Positions 6,723 to 14,868 of a stretch of DNA of 16,841 nucleotides are shown piece after piece; the first letter of the stretch is position 1, and each line of letters opens with the position of its first letter. The position numbers and the translations under genes are program-made. This DNA is from Fibrobacter sp. UBA1313 (lineage in GTDB: Bacteria; Fibrobacterota; Fibrobacteria; Fibrobacterales; Fibrobacteraceae), in contig DBTP01000098.1 of the NCBI GenBank assembly GCA_002307115.1, positions 1 through 16,841 of the forward strand. The letters run 5' to 3'. A model generated the notes under the pieces. It made no database searches. It was not told the origin of the DNA and worked only from the letters and a program-made list of their open reading frames with translations.

Positions 6723-9700
6723 TTGGAAACTTTACCCTCTTCTCCGACGACTCCTAAGCACTACCGTCCAGGAGTTGTTATTGCGATCGCCCTCTTTGCG
6801 ATGTTTGTGGGCTGTCTTGCCACCGCAACCTGGCTTACTGGGCATTTTATATCTCGCTACTTAGGGCAGACCCAAATGTATGGGAATGTAGTGGTAACCC
6901 CTTTTGGCTATGAAACAGAGGGACTCTTGCACCATTCCTGGGATTCTATTCGGGTGCTTGGAGATGGGATCAAAATCACAATCAAACACCCCGACTTTCG
7001 AGGCCACTTTGTACTTTCACCCAAAGAAGATTTTTTGCAATTAACGATGGACTCGGTAGTGATGCACCTAGCTCCCACCCAATTCAAATCGTTAAATGAG
7101 AATCCTCTTCCTAATAATCTCGCGTTTCCCAATATTCGGTTCCCATTTCAAGCAAGCATTAAAGTGAATCATATCGAAACTACCGTAGATTCCGTTGGGA
7201 AGTGGAGTTTGGATTCGCTGCGTATAGTAAGCCTAAACAAACAAACAATCGGGCTTAATTTTCAAAATTTTTGGGGAAGCCATATAGAAAGAAAAATCGG
7301 AATGCAAGCAAAATTCGCTTGGAACTCAGACTTTGTTGATCTTGGCATCAAAGTAAAAACCGAAGATAATGACAGTATCGTATGCACAGTCAATGCACCA
7401 CGTCTAGTCCTCCAAAATTTTTCTGGCGATCTCACATTAAACGTCAAAAATCCAGAGACCTGGCTACCTGGAATCCTCCCCCAAGGGATACCAACTGCAA
7501 ACAACTTAAATCTTGATATTTCATTTTCAGCCGATGTTCTCAAAAAGCACTTTTCTTATAAAGGGGAACTCCAATCCTCTATCGGAAAGTTTTGGCCGCT
7601 ACCGCCCCTTTTTACCAGTATTCATTTTTCTGGGAATGAAAAGGGCAATTACGTTGTTGATGGGAAATTTGTGGGCGATGAAGGCGGTGAAATAAACCTT
7701 CAAGGAAGCATGGATAAAAACCTCAATGGAATGCTGCGCGGCAGTATAGAAAATATCAGTGCTGAATTTGGTTTTTTGATGATGCCTTTAGACATCACTA
7801 TTCATTCTGCAAAAAAATTAGGCGATTCACTTGTATTTGATTTAGAAACTCGGCGGGGGTCGAAAGTTACAGGAAATATTTCCAACCTCACCACAGATCC
7901 CAGAATCACATTTAACGCCGACATTGATGAAAACGAAACTTGGGCTCTTGATTGGTGTGCTGGAAATCTTCGACTCGGTTCACGCCCTCAAATTCAAGGT
8001 TCATTTTACAAGGGCAAATTACGAGCAAAGGCCGTGATCGCTCCTGTCGAATATGCATACTTCATGAAAGTGGATTATCTGGAAGTCGCTCTGGTGCTAG
8101 ATAAGAATGGAATTATTTTCTCTGATGGCTTGATCCGTGCCCCCAAGGAGACGTACACATTTACTGGTGATGTGATGTGGAAAGATTCCATTCCGCATAC
8201 TTCTTGGAAAGTACATCAGGGAGCTGAAGGATACGCCGAGGCTTGGATTTCTTTTGCTAAGGATCTTAATGTCAAGGCAGACCATGTACAACTAGCCACA
8301 ATCCCCTTCGCAGACTCTACGTGGAGAAGGGGTATGGATGGCATGGTCTCCGGAAACTGGGAACATCATTTTTCTAATAATACTGGGATTGCAGAAATCT
8401 ACGCCGAAACGCAGTTTAAACAATTCCCCATCAAGATGAATTTGAAAGCAAGGGAAAATGGAGATTCTCTGTTCCTCGACAAAGCAGAATTTTTCCATCT
8501 ACAAAATAAAATTGAAGCGGAGGCCATTGCACTTCTTCATAGAGACACGGTCACCCACACCATCACCAATGTTTCGCTGATTCAAGCCTGGGCATCCACA
8601 CATGAATTTAATATTCCCATTTTGCTCAGTCCCTTTGCAATCACAACCCTTCGCAAAGGCTCTCTCAGCGGTGATCTTTCGTATCACGAAACACAAGGAA
8701 TCCAAGGAAATCTTGATTTTGATACTCTTGCATTAGAAGGCGTTTCCGATGAAAATTTTCTTATTCCACGATTAAATCTTTTTGCAGAAAAAGACAAAGT
8801 GGAAATTAACGGCAATGTTATTTTGGGAAATGGTGGTTGGAGCGGAAATACACAAATTATCATTGATCACATACTGAATGATTCAAGACACATTAGCGCC
8901 TCACATACAGCACAAAACGGAGGAACCCTTTGGCTTGAGGGAGATCTCGATCCGGATTTAACCTGGCAAGGGGAAGTTAACGCCAATGGAGCTTGGTTCC
9001 TTCCTTTCAATGCGGGAGAAATTATCAATACCGATCTTCATGTGGATGTGACGGCAGAACTTCGCGATGGACTTGATGGAATACATGCATCCTTCTTCTC
9101 AGATACAACGCTCTATGATTCCAAACTTTCATTGCCCATTTTCCCAGTCTCTTTCAGTGGACGTTTAGAAAAAGGAATCGTGAGTATTCCTACGCTAGAA
9201 ACCAGCAATGATCGAGGAGAAAAAATTTCCGCATCTGTACAATATGATATCCATAAAGCACAATTAGATGGCATTGATTTTCATACAGATAATTACACGC
9301 TCCTTTGGGATAATATTCACGAAGTCAAATTTGAAAATATTGATGGACACATGAGTGATTCCAAAAAAGAAATGTCTCTATTCTTGGAAATGCCTAGTAT
9401 TTACTACACGTTGAAAGATCCCTCCATCGGGAAAGGCGATGCAAAAATTCGCGGCTATGCGACATTGCATTTGCCCCATGCTGAAGCTGGCAGTTTCGTG
9501 AATAAATCCATTGATGGCAACTTTTATGTCGATCGCGCCGTATTCAAAAAACAACTAGAAGTGGATATTGGTCTCAATAGTCTTAATCAACTGGTAAGTA
9601 CACTCTCCAGTTTTTTCACAAAAATTCGTCGTGAAAAACCAATGCAAACTGAAAATACATCGACCACAAGTAGGCCCACCAACATATCCATTCATGTCAG

Positions 9701-10649
9701 CGATTCACAACAAGATTCTGTAGCGATAGTTTCGAACTTTGCCACCTTTCCCTTGACTTTAGACCTTTGGATTTTAGGAACTTTGAATCATCCGATTCTT
9801 CGCGGAGATATCAATAACTCTGGAAGCGGCTTTATTGGCTTGGAAGGTCTATTTGAATTTAATCTTGAATCCTTTGCAATTTCCTGGCAAGATGTCCCGT
9901 GGAGAAGAGGGGCCGTCGATGTTTCCAGTTCCCAAGAACTTCCTTATTGTGATAATACAGACAATGAGGAAACCTGTCCTATTCAATTAAACTTTATGGG
10001 GTCCGTTACCAATCCGCAACCCATGCCTAGTTCCAATTGTGGCACCGAATCCTCGCCAGCCGCAATCTATTATAACATTCTTCTCGGTTGTATTGCTGAC
10101 AACCAAAATTCTACATCTATTGACCGAAATAAAGTTGCAGGCAAAATTATTGGCGGAGTACTGACTTCTACGGCGAACAAAACTCTCGGCGGCGAATACG
10201 TGGGCGACATTGATCTGAAACTACACTTCTTTAACGATAACTCCACCCAAGAAAAGGATTCCAGTTACTTGCGTATTCCGATCTCTTTGGATCGCTGGGT
10301 AAAAGACTTAAGTTTGGTTTTTGGGTACAAGCAAGATCAAAGTGAAAATCCGACCTATGATCAAGCTTTAGAAGCGGGTCTCAATTATACAATTCCAGTT
10401 TTCAACGAATCCGATAAGAAACAACCGAACCATTATGATCCCAAACTAGAATTCAGCGGAAACCTTGTTTCGCGGCGCTATGTCACAGCACTGGAAACAG
10501 ATGCCAATGAAAATCGCATTGAAAAAAATATTGGTTTTAATTACAGCTATCACTTCTGGGCACCCTGTCTTTTGGGTCTCGGCAATTGCCCCACGCCTGG
10601 TGAAAAAAAGCCCCCCGAAAAGAAAAAAGAAACGGAGGCAAAACCATGA
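6723..10649 (+). CDS. tamB: TamB-like inner-membrane-anchored translocation/lipid-bridge protein
   Basis: This is a large AsmA-superfamily protein expected to span the periplasm from an N-terminal anchor and dock on the TamA barrel. It has 1308 residues from the chosen start. An uncleaved anchor lies at about 16-38 (GVVIAIALFAMFVGCLATAT). A long run of short beta-rich repeats follows (patterns such as SGDLSYHETQGIQGNLDF). The TamB C-terminal domain covers about 990-1308, with LDLWILGTLNHPILRGDI and GLEGLFEFNLESFAI. The tail is lysine/proline/glutamate rich. Three cysteine pairs occur late: 1076/1085, 1106/1123 and 1282/1289. No ATG lies in a suitable place; TTG 6723 has GGTGGTG upstream, while GTG 6711 or 6714 and TTG 6717 are alternatives. 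The frame is open back to 6591, antisense to the small HATPase gene. The tamA start overlaps its stop by ATGA. Confidence 0.88.
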   Translation: METLPSSPTTPKHYRPGVVIAIALFAMFVGCLATATWLTGHFISRYLGQTQMYGNVVVTPFGYETEGLLHHSWDSIRVLGDGIKITIKHPDFRGHFVLSPKEDFLQLTMDSVVMHLAPTQFKSLNENPLPNNLAFPNIRFPFQASIKVNHIETTVDSVGKWSLDSLRIVSLNKQTIGLNFQNFWGSHIERKIGMQAKFAWNSDFVDLGIKVKTEDNDSIVCTVNAPRLVLQNFSGDLTLNVKNPETWLPGILPQGIPTANNLNLDISFSADVLKKHFSYKGELQSSIGKFWPLPPLFTSIHFSGNEKGNYVVDGKFVGDEGGEINLQGSMDKNLNGMLRGSIENISAEFGFLMMPLDITIHSAKKLGDSLVFDLETRRGSKVTGNISNLTTDPRITFNADIDENETWALDWCAGNLRLGSRPQIQGSFYKGKLRAKAVIAPVEYAYFMKVDYLEVALVLDKNGIIFSDGLIRAPKETYTFTGDVMWKDSIPHTSWKVHQGAEGYAEAWISFAKDLNVKADHVQLATIPFADSTWRRGMDGMVSGNWEHHFSNNTGIAEIYAETQFKQFPIKMNLKARENGDSLFLDKAEFFHLQNKIEAEAIALLHRDTVTHTITNVSLIQAWASTHEFNIPILLSPFAITTLRKGSLSGDLSYHETQGIQGNLDFDTLALEGVSDENFLIPRLNLFAEKDKVEINGNVILGNGGWSGNTQIIIDHILNDSRHISASHTAQNGGTLWLEGDLDPDLTWQGEVNANGAWFLPFNAGEIINTDLHVDVTAELRDGLDGIHASFFSDTTLYDSKLSLPIFPVSFSGRLEKGIVSIPTLETSNDRGEKISASVQYDIHKAQLDGIDFHTDNYTLLWDNIHEVKFENIDGHMSDSKKEMSLFLEMPSIYYTLKDPSIGKGDAKIRGYATLHLPHAEAGSFVNKSIDGNFYVDRAVFKKQLEVDIGLNSLNQLVSTLSSFFTKIRREKPMQTENTSTTSRPTNISIHVSDSQQDSVAIVSNFATFPLTLDLWILGTLNHPILRGDINNSGSGFIGLEGLFEFNLESFAISWQDVPWRRGAVDVSSSQELPYCDNTDNEETCPIQLNFMGSVTNPQPMPSSNCGTESSPAAIYYNILLGCIADNQNSTSIDRNKVAGKIIGGVLTSTANKTLGGEYVGDIDLKLHFFNDNSTQEKDSSYLRIPISLDRWVKDLSLVFGYKQDQSENPTYDQALEAGLNYTIPVFNESDKKQPNHYDPKLEFSGNLVSRRYVTALETDANENRIEKNIGFNYSYHFWAPCLLGLGNCPTPGEKKPPEKKKETEAKP
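10634..10638 (+). promoter_or_regulatory. Ribosome binding site of tamA inside the tamB end
   Basis: GGAGG seven bases before the ATG at 10646, within the last codons of tamB. It supports coupled translation of the pair. Confidence 0.75.
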
Positions 10650-12529
10650 TTCACCGTCTCCTCATAGCCTTACTTCTCCTAGTCTCTTTTGGCATGGCCG
10701 AAATTGCCGTTAAGAATCCCTGGACCTTGGAATTTAAAGGGAACGATCTTTTTACGGCATCCCAATTAGAACAGCAATTAGAACTTCCCGAGGAATTCGG
10801 TGTGATCGATACCTCTCGCCAAGATTTTCTGATGAAACTTGCCAAGGGAAATATTGAACTTCTTTATTATTCAAAAGGATATTTTAGTTCAAAAATTCTG
10901 TTGAAGATTCAAAAAAAGCATGTCACCACTGATTCCGTATACACCATTTATCATTTTACCATTGAAGAGGGGGATCGTTACACATTCAATGAATTTAGTG
11001 TAGAAAAAGAGAATCCACAAGACACAAATTTAATCATTGCCGATAATCTTCATATCACTCAAGGCCAGAACTACGATCCCGTCATCGTTTCAGATGATAT
11101 ACAAGAAATAAGAACGCTCTACAGAAACCACGGTTATTTGCATGTTCGCGTTGATTATGTTGAGCGCTTGGATACTACCCGGCATCTTGTCAATGTTGAA
11201 ATTTTTGTGGCTTCGGGAACGCAAGTAAAAATGGGTGACTTTACGAGTTCAGTGCAAAGACCTCCCCAATTTAAGGACAGCCTAGGGCAAATACAAAGTG
11301 GGCTTTCAGATACCGTGTGGCTCAATAGTCTTTGGCGCGTTAAAAAAGGCGATGTGATTGACGGAAAAAAATATACCTCTTTCCGTTCCAAATTATTCTC
11401 GACACAATTATTTACCCAAGTGAAATTAGAAGATTCGCTCCGCACGGATGGATTGTCCGACATTCATTTCCAAGCGGTGGAAAGAATCCCCGGAGAGGCC
11501 CATTATTCGACATTCTATGAAGAACAATACGGATTCGGTGCTTTTGCTTCAAGTAAGCATAAAAATTTCTTTGGCCATTTTAATGAAGGATCTCTTAGTC
11601 TCCTTGTTGCACAAAATAAGCAGGAACTCACTCTCGGTTATGCGAATCCATTACTCTTCGGAACAGGACTTACCTTCATTCCAACAGCGATTCGCTTTGA
11701 TGACCGAATCATATTCAACCATGAAAAAATTTCGCCCCCTGCCTACCCGGATAGTTTAGAAGAACGCTTTGAAGTGATCAATCGTGGTGATTTAACATTT
11801 GGTTTTTCCAAAAACATTCGCTTCCGTGGTACCATTGATAGCCGATTTGTTCAAAAGAATGAGGATCGTCTTTTAAAACTCAAGTTGGAAACGGCATTAA
11901 CGTTCGATTACACGGACGATTATTTTAACCCCACCCAGGGAATTCGTCTTGCCCCCACTGCAGGTGTAGGCGCCAATTTTGGTGGAAACATTCGAGATCC
12001 AGAACTTTCTGGACATCCCTATAGCTATGGGGAAGTGGTTCTCAGTGGTTATTTGCCTATTTACGGTCCCCTATTAGGAGCCCTGAGTGGTAGCTATGGC
12101 CAGTTCTTTGCCGCTAGTATCGAAGACGATGCGCGAATTTTCTACCAAGGGGGATCCCGCTCTGTGCGTGGGTATCGTTTCCGTAGCATCTATCCTAGTT
12201 ACTCTACAGTTGAAAACGGAGATACCGTAATCTACACGGGTCTTACCCCTCGCTATTTCCGAGTCAACCAAGAACTTCGTTTCAATATTCCAATGAATTC
12301 GCTGAAAAATTGGCAGTTGGTTCAATTTTGGGATTGGGCGTTTGTCACTGATGCAGAAAACAACACCTACAAAGGTGCAAAAAAAGCAAGCCTTGGCCTT
12401 GGCATTCGATATAAATGGCAATTTTTGACACTACGCTTAGATTACGCATTCAAGAAAGAATTCGGAGATTGGGGGCCAGAGGCCTATCAATTCAGTCGGA
12501 TGAGCTTTGACTTATCGCAGGCTTTCTAG
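10646..12529 (+). CDS. tamA: TamA/BamA-family outer-membrane barrel (Omp85)
   Basis: This 627-residue outer-membrane protein partners TamB or assists insertion of beta-barrel proteins. A signal peptide (MIHRLLIALLLLVSFGMA) is followed by about three POTRA-like units: about 25-110 (EFKGNDLFTASQLEQQL), 112-190 (TFNEFSVE, EIRTLYRNHGYLHVRVDYV) and 195-280. The C-terminal barrel runs from about 285 to 627. The Omp85 signature VRGY lies at 507-510 in GGSRSVRGYRF, and the chain ends in phenylalanine (MSFDLSQAF), as barrel proteins do. Three POTRAs and the overlap with a tamB-like gene favour TamA over BamA, which usually has five. The order tamB then tamA is the reverse of the E. coli arrangement. 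It ends 12 bases from the convergent ettA stop. Confidence 0.9.
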   Translation: MIHRLLIALLLLVSFGMAEIAVKNPWTLEFKGNDLFTASQLEQQLELPEEFGVIDTSRQDFLMKLAKGNIELLYYSKGYFSSKILLKIQKKHVTTDSVYTIYHFTIEEGDRYTFNEFSVEKENPQDTNLIIADNLHITQGQNYDPVIVSDDIQEIRTLYRNHGYLHVRVDYVERLDTTRHLVNVEIFVASGTQVKMGDFTSSVQRPPQFKDSLGQIQSGLSDTVWLNSLWRVKKGDVIDGKKYTSFRSKLFSTQLFTQVKLEDSLRTDGLSDIHFQAVERIPGEAHYSTFYEEQYGFGAFASSKHKNFFGHFNEGSLSLLVAQNKQELTLGYANPLLFGTGLTFIPTAIRFDDRIIFNHEKISPPAYPDSLEERFEVINRGDLTFGFSKNIRFRGTIDSRFVQKNEDRLLKLKLETALTFDYTDDYFNPTQGIRLAPTAGVGANFGGNIRDPELSGHPYSYGEVVLSGYLPIYGPLLGALSGSYGQFFAASIEDDARIFYQGGSRSVRGYRFRSIYPSYSTVENGDTVIYTGLTPRYFRVNQELRFNIPMNSLKNWQLVQFWDWAFVTDAENNTYKGAKKASLGLGIRYKWQFLTLRLDYAFKKEFGDWGPEAYQFSRMSFDLSQAF

Positions 12530-12540
12530 CCAAAATTTTA
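12520..12540 (+). terminator. Weak terminator-like hairpin after tamA
   Basis: GGCT-TTCT-AGCC at 12520-12531 overlaps the tamA stop codon and is followed by AAAATTTTA. The four-base-pair stem is short, so this is a weak candidate. The opposing ettA gene ends at 12542, leaving no other room for a terminator. Confidence 0.3.
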
Positions 12541-12541
12541 T

Positions 12542-14230
12542 TTAACGAGTCAATGTTTTATAATGAATTGGCTTTGGATTTTCTGCATCTTCACCCAAAC
12601 GGCGGCGACGATCGGCCTCGTATTCCGTCCAATTACCCTCGAACCACACCACATTAGAATCGCCTTCGAAGGCGAGAATATGAGTGGCGATGCGGTCTAA
12701 AAACCAACGGTCATGAGAAATAATCACAGCACAACCGGCAAAGCGAAGCACCGCTTGTTCCAATGCCTGGAGCGTTTCCACATCCAAGTCATTCGTTGGC
12801 TCATCCAAGAATAACAAGTTCCCAGGATGTTGCAAATTCTTTGCCATCAAAACGCGGTTGCGTTCACCACCGCTCAACAGAGCCACTTTCTTTTGTTGAT
12901 CGGTACCATTCAAATTAAACAATCCGCAATAGGCGCGGCTATTCATCTTGTGATCCCCAAGGACAATTTCATCCGCACCGTTGGAAATGGTTTCCCAAAC
13001 CGTTTTGTTTTCATCCAAACTTTCACGGCCTTGTTCCATAGAAATAATTTCTACAGTGTCCCCTATTTTTAGCGTACCCGCATCCGGCTTTTCTAAACCA
13101 TTCACCAGCTTAAAGAGCGTCGTTTTACCAGCACCATTCGGGCCGATGATGCCAACAATTCCAGAGCGAGGTAGCGTAAACGATAGATTGTCAAACAAAA
13201 GCTTTTCACCATAAGCCTTGCGAAGTGCTTCTGCTTGAATGACCACATCACCCAAACGATTTCCATTCGGAATATAGATCTGAGCCACTTTGACCTGTTC
13301 CCTACGATCTTCAGCAAGCAATTCTTCGTACGCCTTCAAACGAGCCTTACTTTTCGCCTGACGAGCCTTAGGGCTCTGCTTCACCCACTCCTGTTCACGA
13401 GAGAGTCTTTTCTGACGATCAGACTCCCCTTTTTCTTCGTTCTTCAAACGATCTAACTTTTGATCAATCCACTGACCATAATTACCCTGCCATGGAATTC
13501 CATGACCTCGATCAATTTCCAAGATCCAGTTGGTCACATTATCAAGAAAATAACGATCATGAGTCACCAAAATCACGGAACCTTTATAATCGCGTAAATG
13601 GTGTTCTAACCAAGCCACAGACTCTGCATCCAAATGGTTGGTTGGTTCATCCAAAAGCAACAAATCCGGTTCTTCTAAAAGCAAGCGGCAAAGAGCCACT
13701 CGACGTTTTTCGCCACCCGACAAATTAGCGACTGAGGAGTCGCCCGGAGGGCAACGGAGAGCGTCCATCGCAATTTCAATGTTGCGCTCCAAGCTCCACA
13801 AGTCTTCGGCATCAATAATATCCTGTAATTTGCCTTGTTCTTCTAGGAGCTTATTCATCAAATCTTCACTCATCTCCTCGGCAAATTTCATGGAAATTTC
13901 ATTGTAGCGATTCATCACCGCTTGCTTCTTAGCAACGGCGCGCATCACATTTTCTTTCACGGTCAGCGTCGGCTCCAGTTGCGGTTCCTGTGGCAAGTAG
14001 CCTGCGGTACGCCCTGGCTCAATCCAAGCTTCACCTTGGAATTCTTTATCCATGCCCGCCATGATACGCAAAAGTGTCGATTTTCCAGAACCATTCGGGC
14101 CGATAATACCAATTTTTGCCCCATAATAAAAGCTCAACGAAATATCCTTAAGGACTTCCCTATTAGGGGGATAAATCTTGGTCATACGGTGCATGTAGAA
14201 AACAAACTTTTCTGCATTCTTTTCGGCCAT
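12542..14230 (-). CDS. ettA: Energy-dependent translational throttle protein EttA (ABC-F ATPase)
   Basis: This ribosome-associated ABC-F ATPase binds the E site and gates early elongation according to ATP/ADP levels. The 562 residues hold two ABC cassettes. The first has Walker A GPNGSGKST (44-52), signature LSGGEKRR and Walker B LLLLDEPTNHLD. The second has GPNGAGKTT (363-371), LSGGERNR and LLFLDEPTNDLD. The segment between the first Walker A and signature (about 95-140) is the EttA arm, and the charged linker at about 240-320 joins the domains. The start FVFYMHRMTKIYPP and the end HYKTLTR are close to E. coli EttA. There are no membrane segments, so it is not a transporter. AAGGAA lies six bases before the ATG. 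The 97 bases upstream should hold its promoter unless it reads through from the four-TM gene. Confidence 0.95.
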   Translation of the reverse strand: MAEKNAEKFVFYMHRMTKIYPPNREVLKDISLSFYYGAKIGIIGPNGSGKSTLLRIMAGMDKEFQGEAWIEPGRTAGYLPQEPQLEPTLTVKENVMRAVAKKQAVMNRYNEISMKFAEEMSEDLMNKLLEEQGKLQDIIDAEDLWSLERNIEIAMDALRCPPGDSSVANLSGGEKRRVALCRLLLEEPDLLLLDEPTNHLDAESVAWLEHHLRDYKGSVILVTHDRYFLDNVTNWILEIDRGHGIPWQGNYGQWIDQKLDRLKNEEKGESDRQKRLSREQEWVKQSPKARQAKSKARLKAYEELLAEDRREQVKVAQIYIPNGNRLGDVVIQAEALRKAYGEKLLFDNLSFTLPRSGIVGIIGPNGAGKTTLFKLVNGLEKPDAGTLKIGDTVEIISMEQGRESLDENKTVWETISNGADEIVLGDHKMNSRAYCGLFNLNGTDQQKKVALLSGGERNRVLMAKNLQHPGNLLFLDEPTNDLDVETLQALEQAVLRFAGCAVIISHDRWFLDRIATHILAFEGDSNVVWFEGNWTEYEADRRRRLGEDAENPKPIHYKTLTR

Positions 14231-14327
14231 AACAAATTCCTTTTAAGATGAAATCCAGAGCGGGATCAACAAAACAAAACGCCCATCAACAGATATTGAG
14301 AGCAAATATACTAATCCTTAAAAATAT
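14231..14327. other. Intergenic region upstream of ettA
   Basis: These 97 A/T-rich bases hold the ettA ribosome site (AAGGAA) and possibly its promoter. A TATATT-like hexamer occurs on the minus strand near 14304-14309, but I cannot pair it with a convincing -35. No hairpin with a T run is evident after the four-TM gene. Confidence 0.3.
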
Positions 14328-14864
14328 TCAGGAAGTCTTTTCTTGACTCTTTAACGCTTGATGATACTTCACTATTGCAGCAAGGCTCATCGCGATTCCT
14401 ATGATAAGAAGCATACTCACACAGTAAGCCCCAATACCTGGTTTTACTTCTATCATCATTCCAAAACCGCTTTGTAAAATATACGTTGGCATATTTTGTA
14501 TAAAAATCCATAGTGAAATTAGAGACATCACTCCCATAACACAAGAACCTACAGGAGTCACAAAAGCAAACAGTCCCGCAACCAATATGGCAACAAAAAT
14601 ACCAAATAAAACCGGAATTTTTTCCAGTCGCATGGGGACATTCGCTAAGGCTCCACCATTCTCTTGAGAAAGATCTTTCAATATTTTATTTTCTTCATCA
14701 CTCAATACAGATGTCACATCCAAACCCATCGCAAGCTCATACGCATTGGGCTCCGCCACCGTTCTTTCTGCGCAGGAAAAGGTGAAAAGAGGGAATAAAA
14801 AACCAATCAACGCCAACCCGAAGGGAATAGATACCATTCTCTGAAAAACTTTCAATTTATCCAA
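14328..14864 (-). CDS. Unknown four-TM inner-membrane protein
   Basis: I do not recognise this family. The 178-residue protein has about four hydrophobic segments from the chosen start: about 12-31 (SIPFGLALIGFLFPLFTFSC), 84-103 (IPVLFGIFVAILVAGLFAFV), 107-125 and 144-165. An extracytoplasmic or cytoplasmic loop of about 50 residues follows the first, rich in acidic residues (LSDEENKILKDL). TTG at 14864 is chosen because AGGAG lies ten bases upstream. The frame is open to 14912, but that would deeply overlap the preceding gene; ATG 14837 is the alternative, with no ribosome site. It starts four bases after the stop of the FGE-like gene, so the two are almost surely cotranscribed and may act together in the envelope. 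Confidence 0.7.
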   Translation of the reverse strand: MDKLKVFQRMVSIPFGLALIGFLFPLFTFSCAERTVAEPNAYELAMGLDVTSVLSDEENKILKDLSQENGGALANVPMRLEKIPVLFGIFVAILVAGLFAFVTPVGSCVMGVMSLISLWIFIQNMPTYILQSGFGMMIEVKPGIGAYCVSMLLIIGIAMSLAAIVKYHQALKSQEKTS

Positions 14865-14868
14865 ACGT

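Noticed and set aside
6768..6836. FVGC in the TamB N-terminus as a lipobox
   Set aside because: The hydrophobic stretch continues past the cysteine (LATATWL) and -3 is phenylalanine. An uncleaved TamB anchor is the better reading.
12542..14230. ABC transporter or antibiotic-resistance ABC-F
   Set aside because: There are no membrane segments, and the N- and C-terminal sequences and arm region match EttA rather than resistance-type ABC-F proteins.
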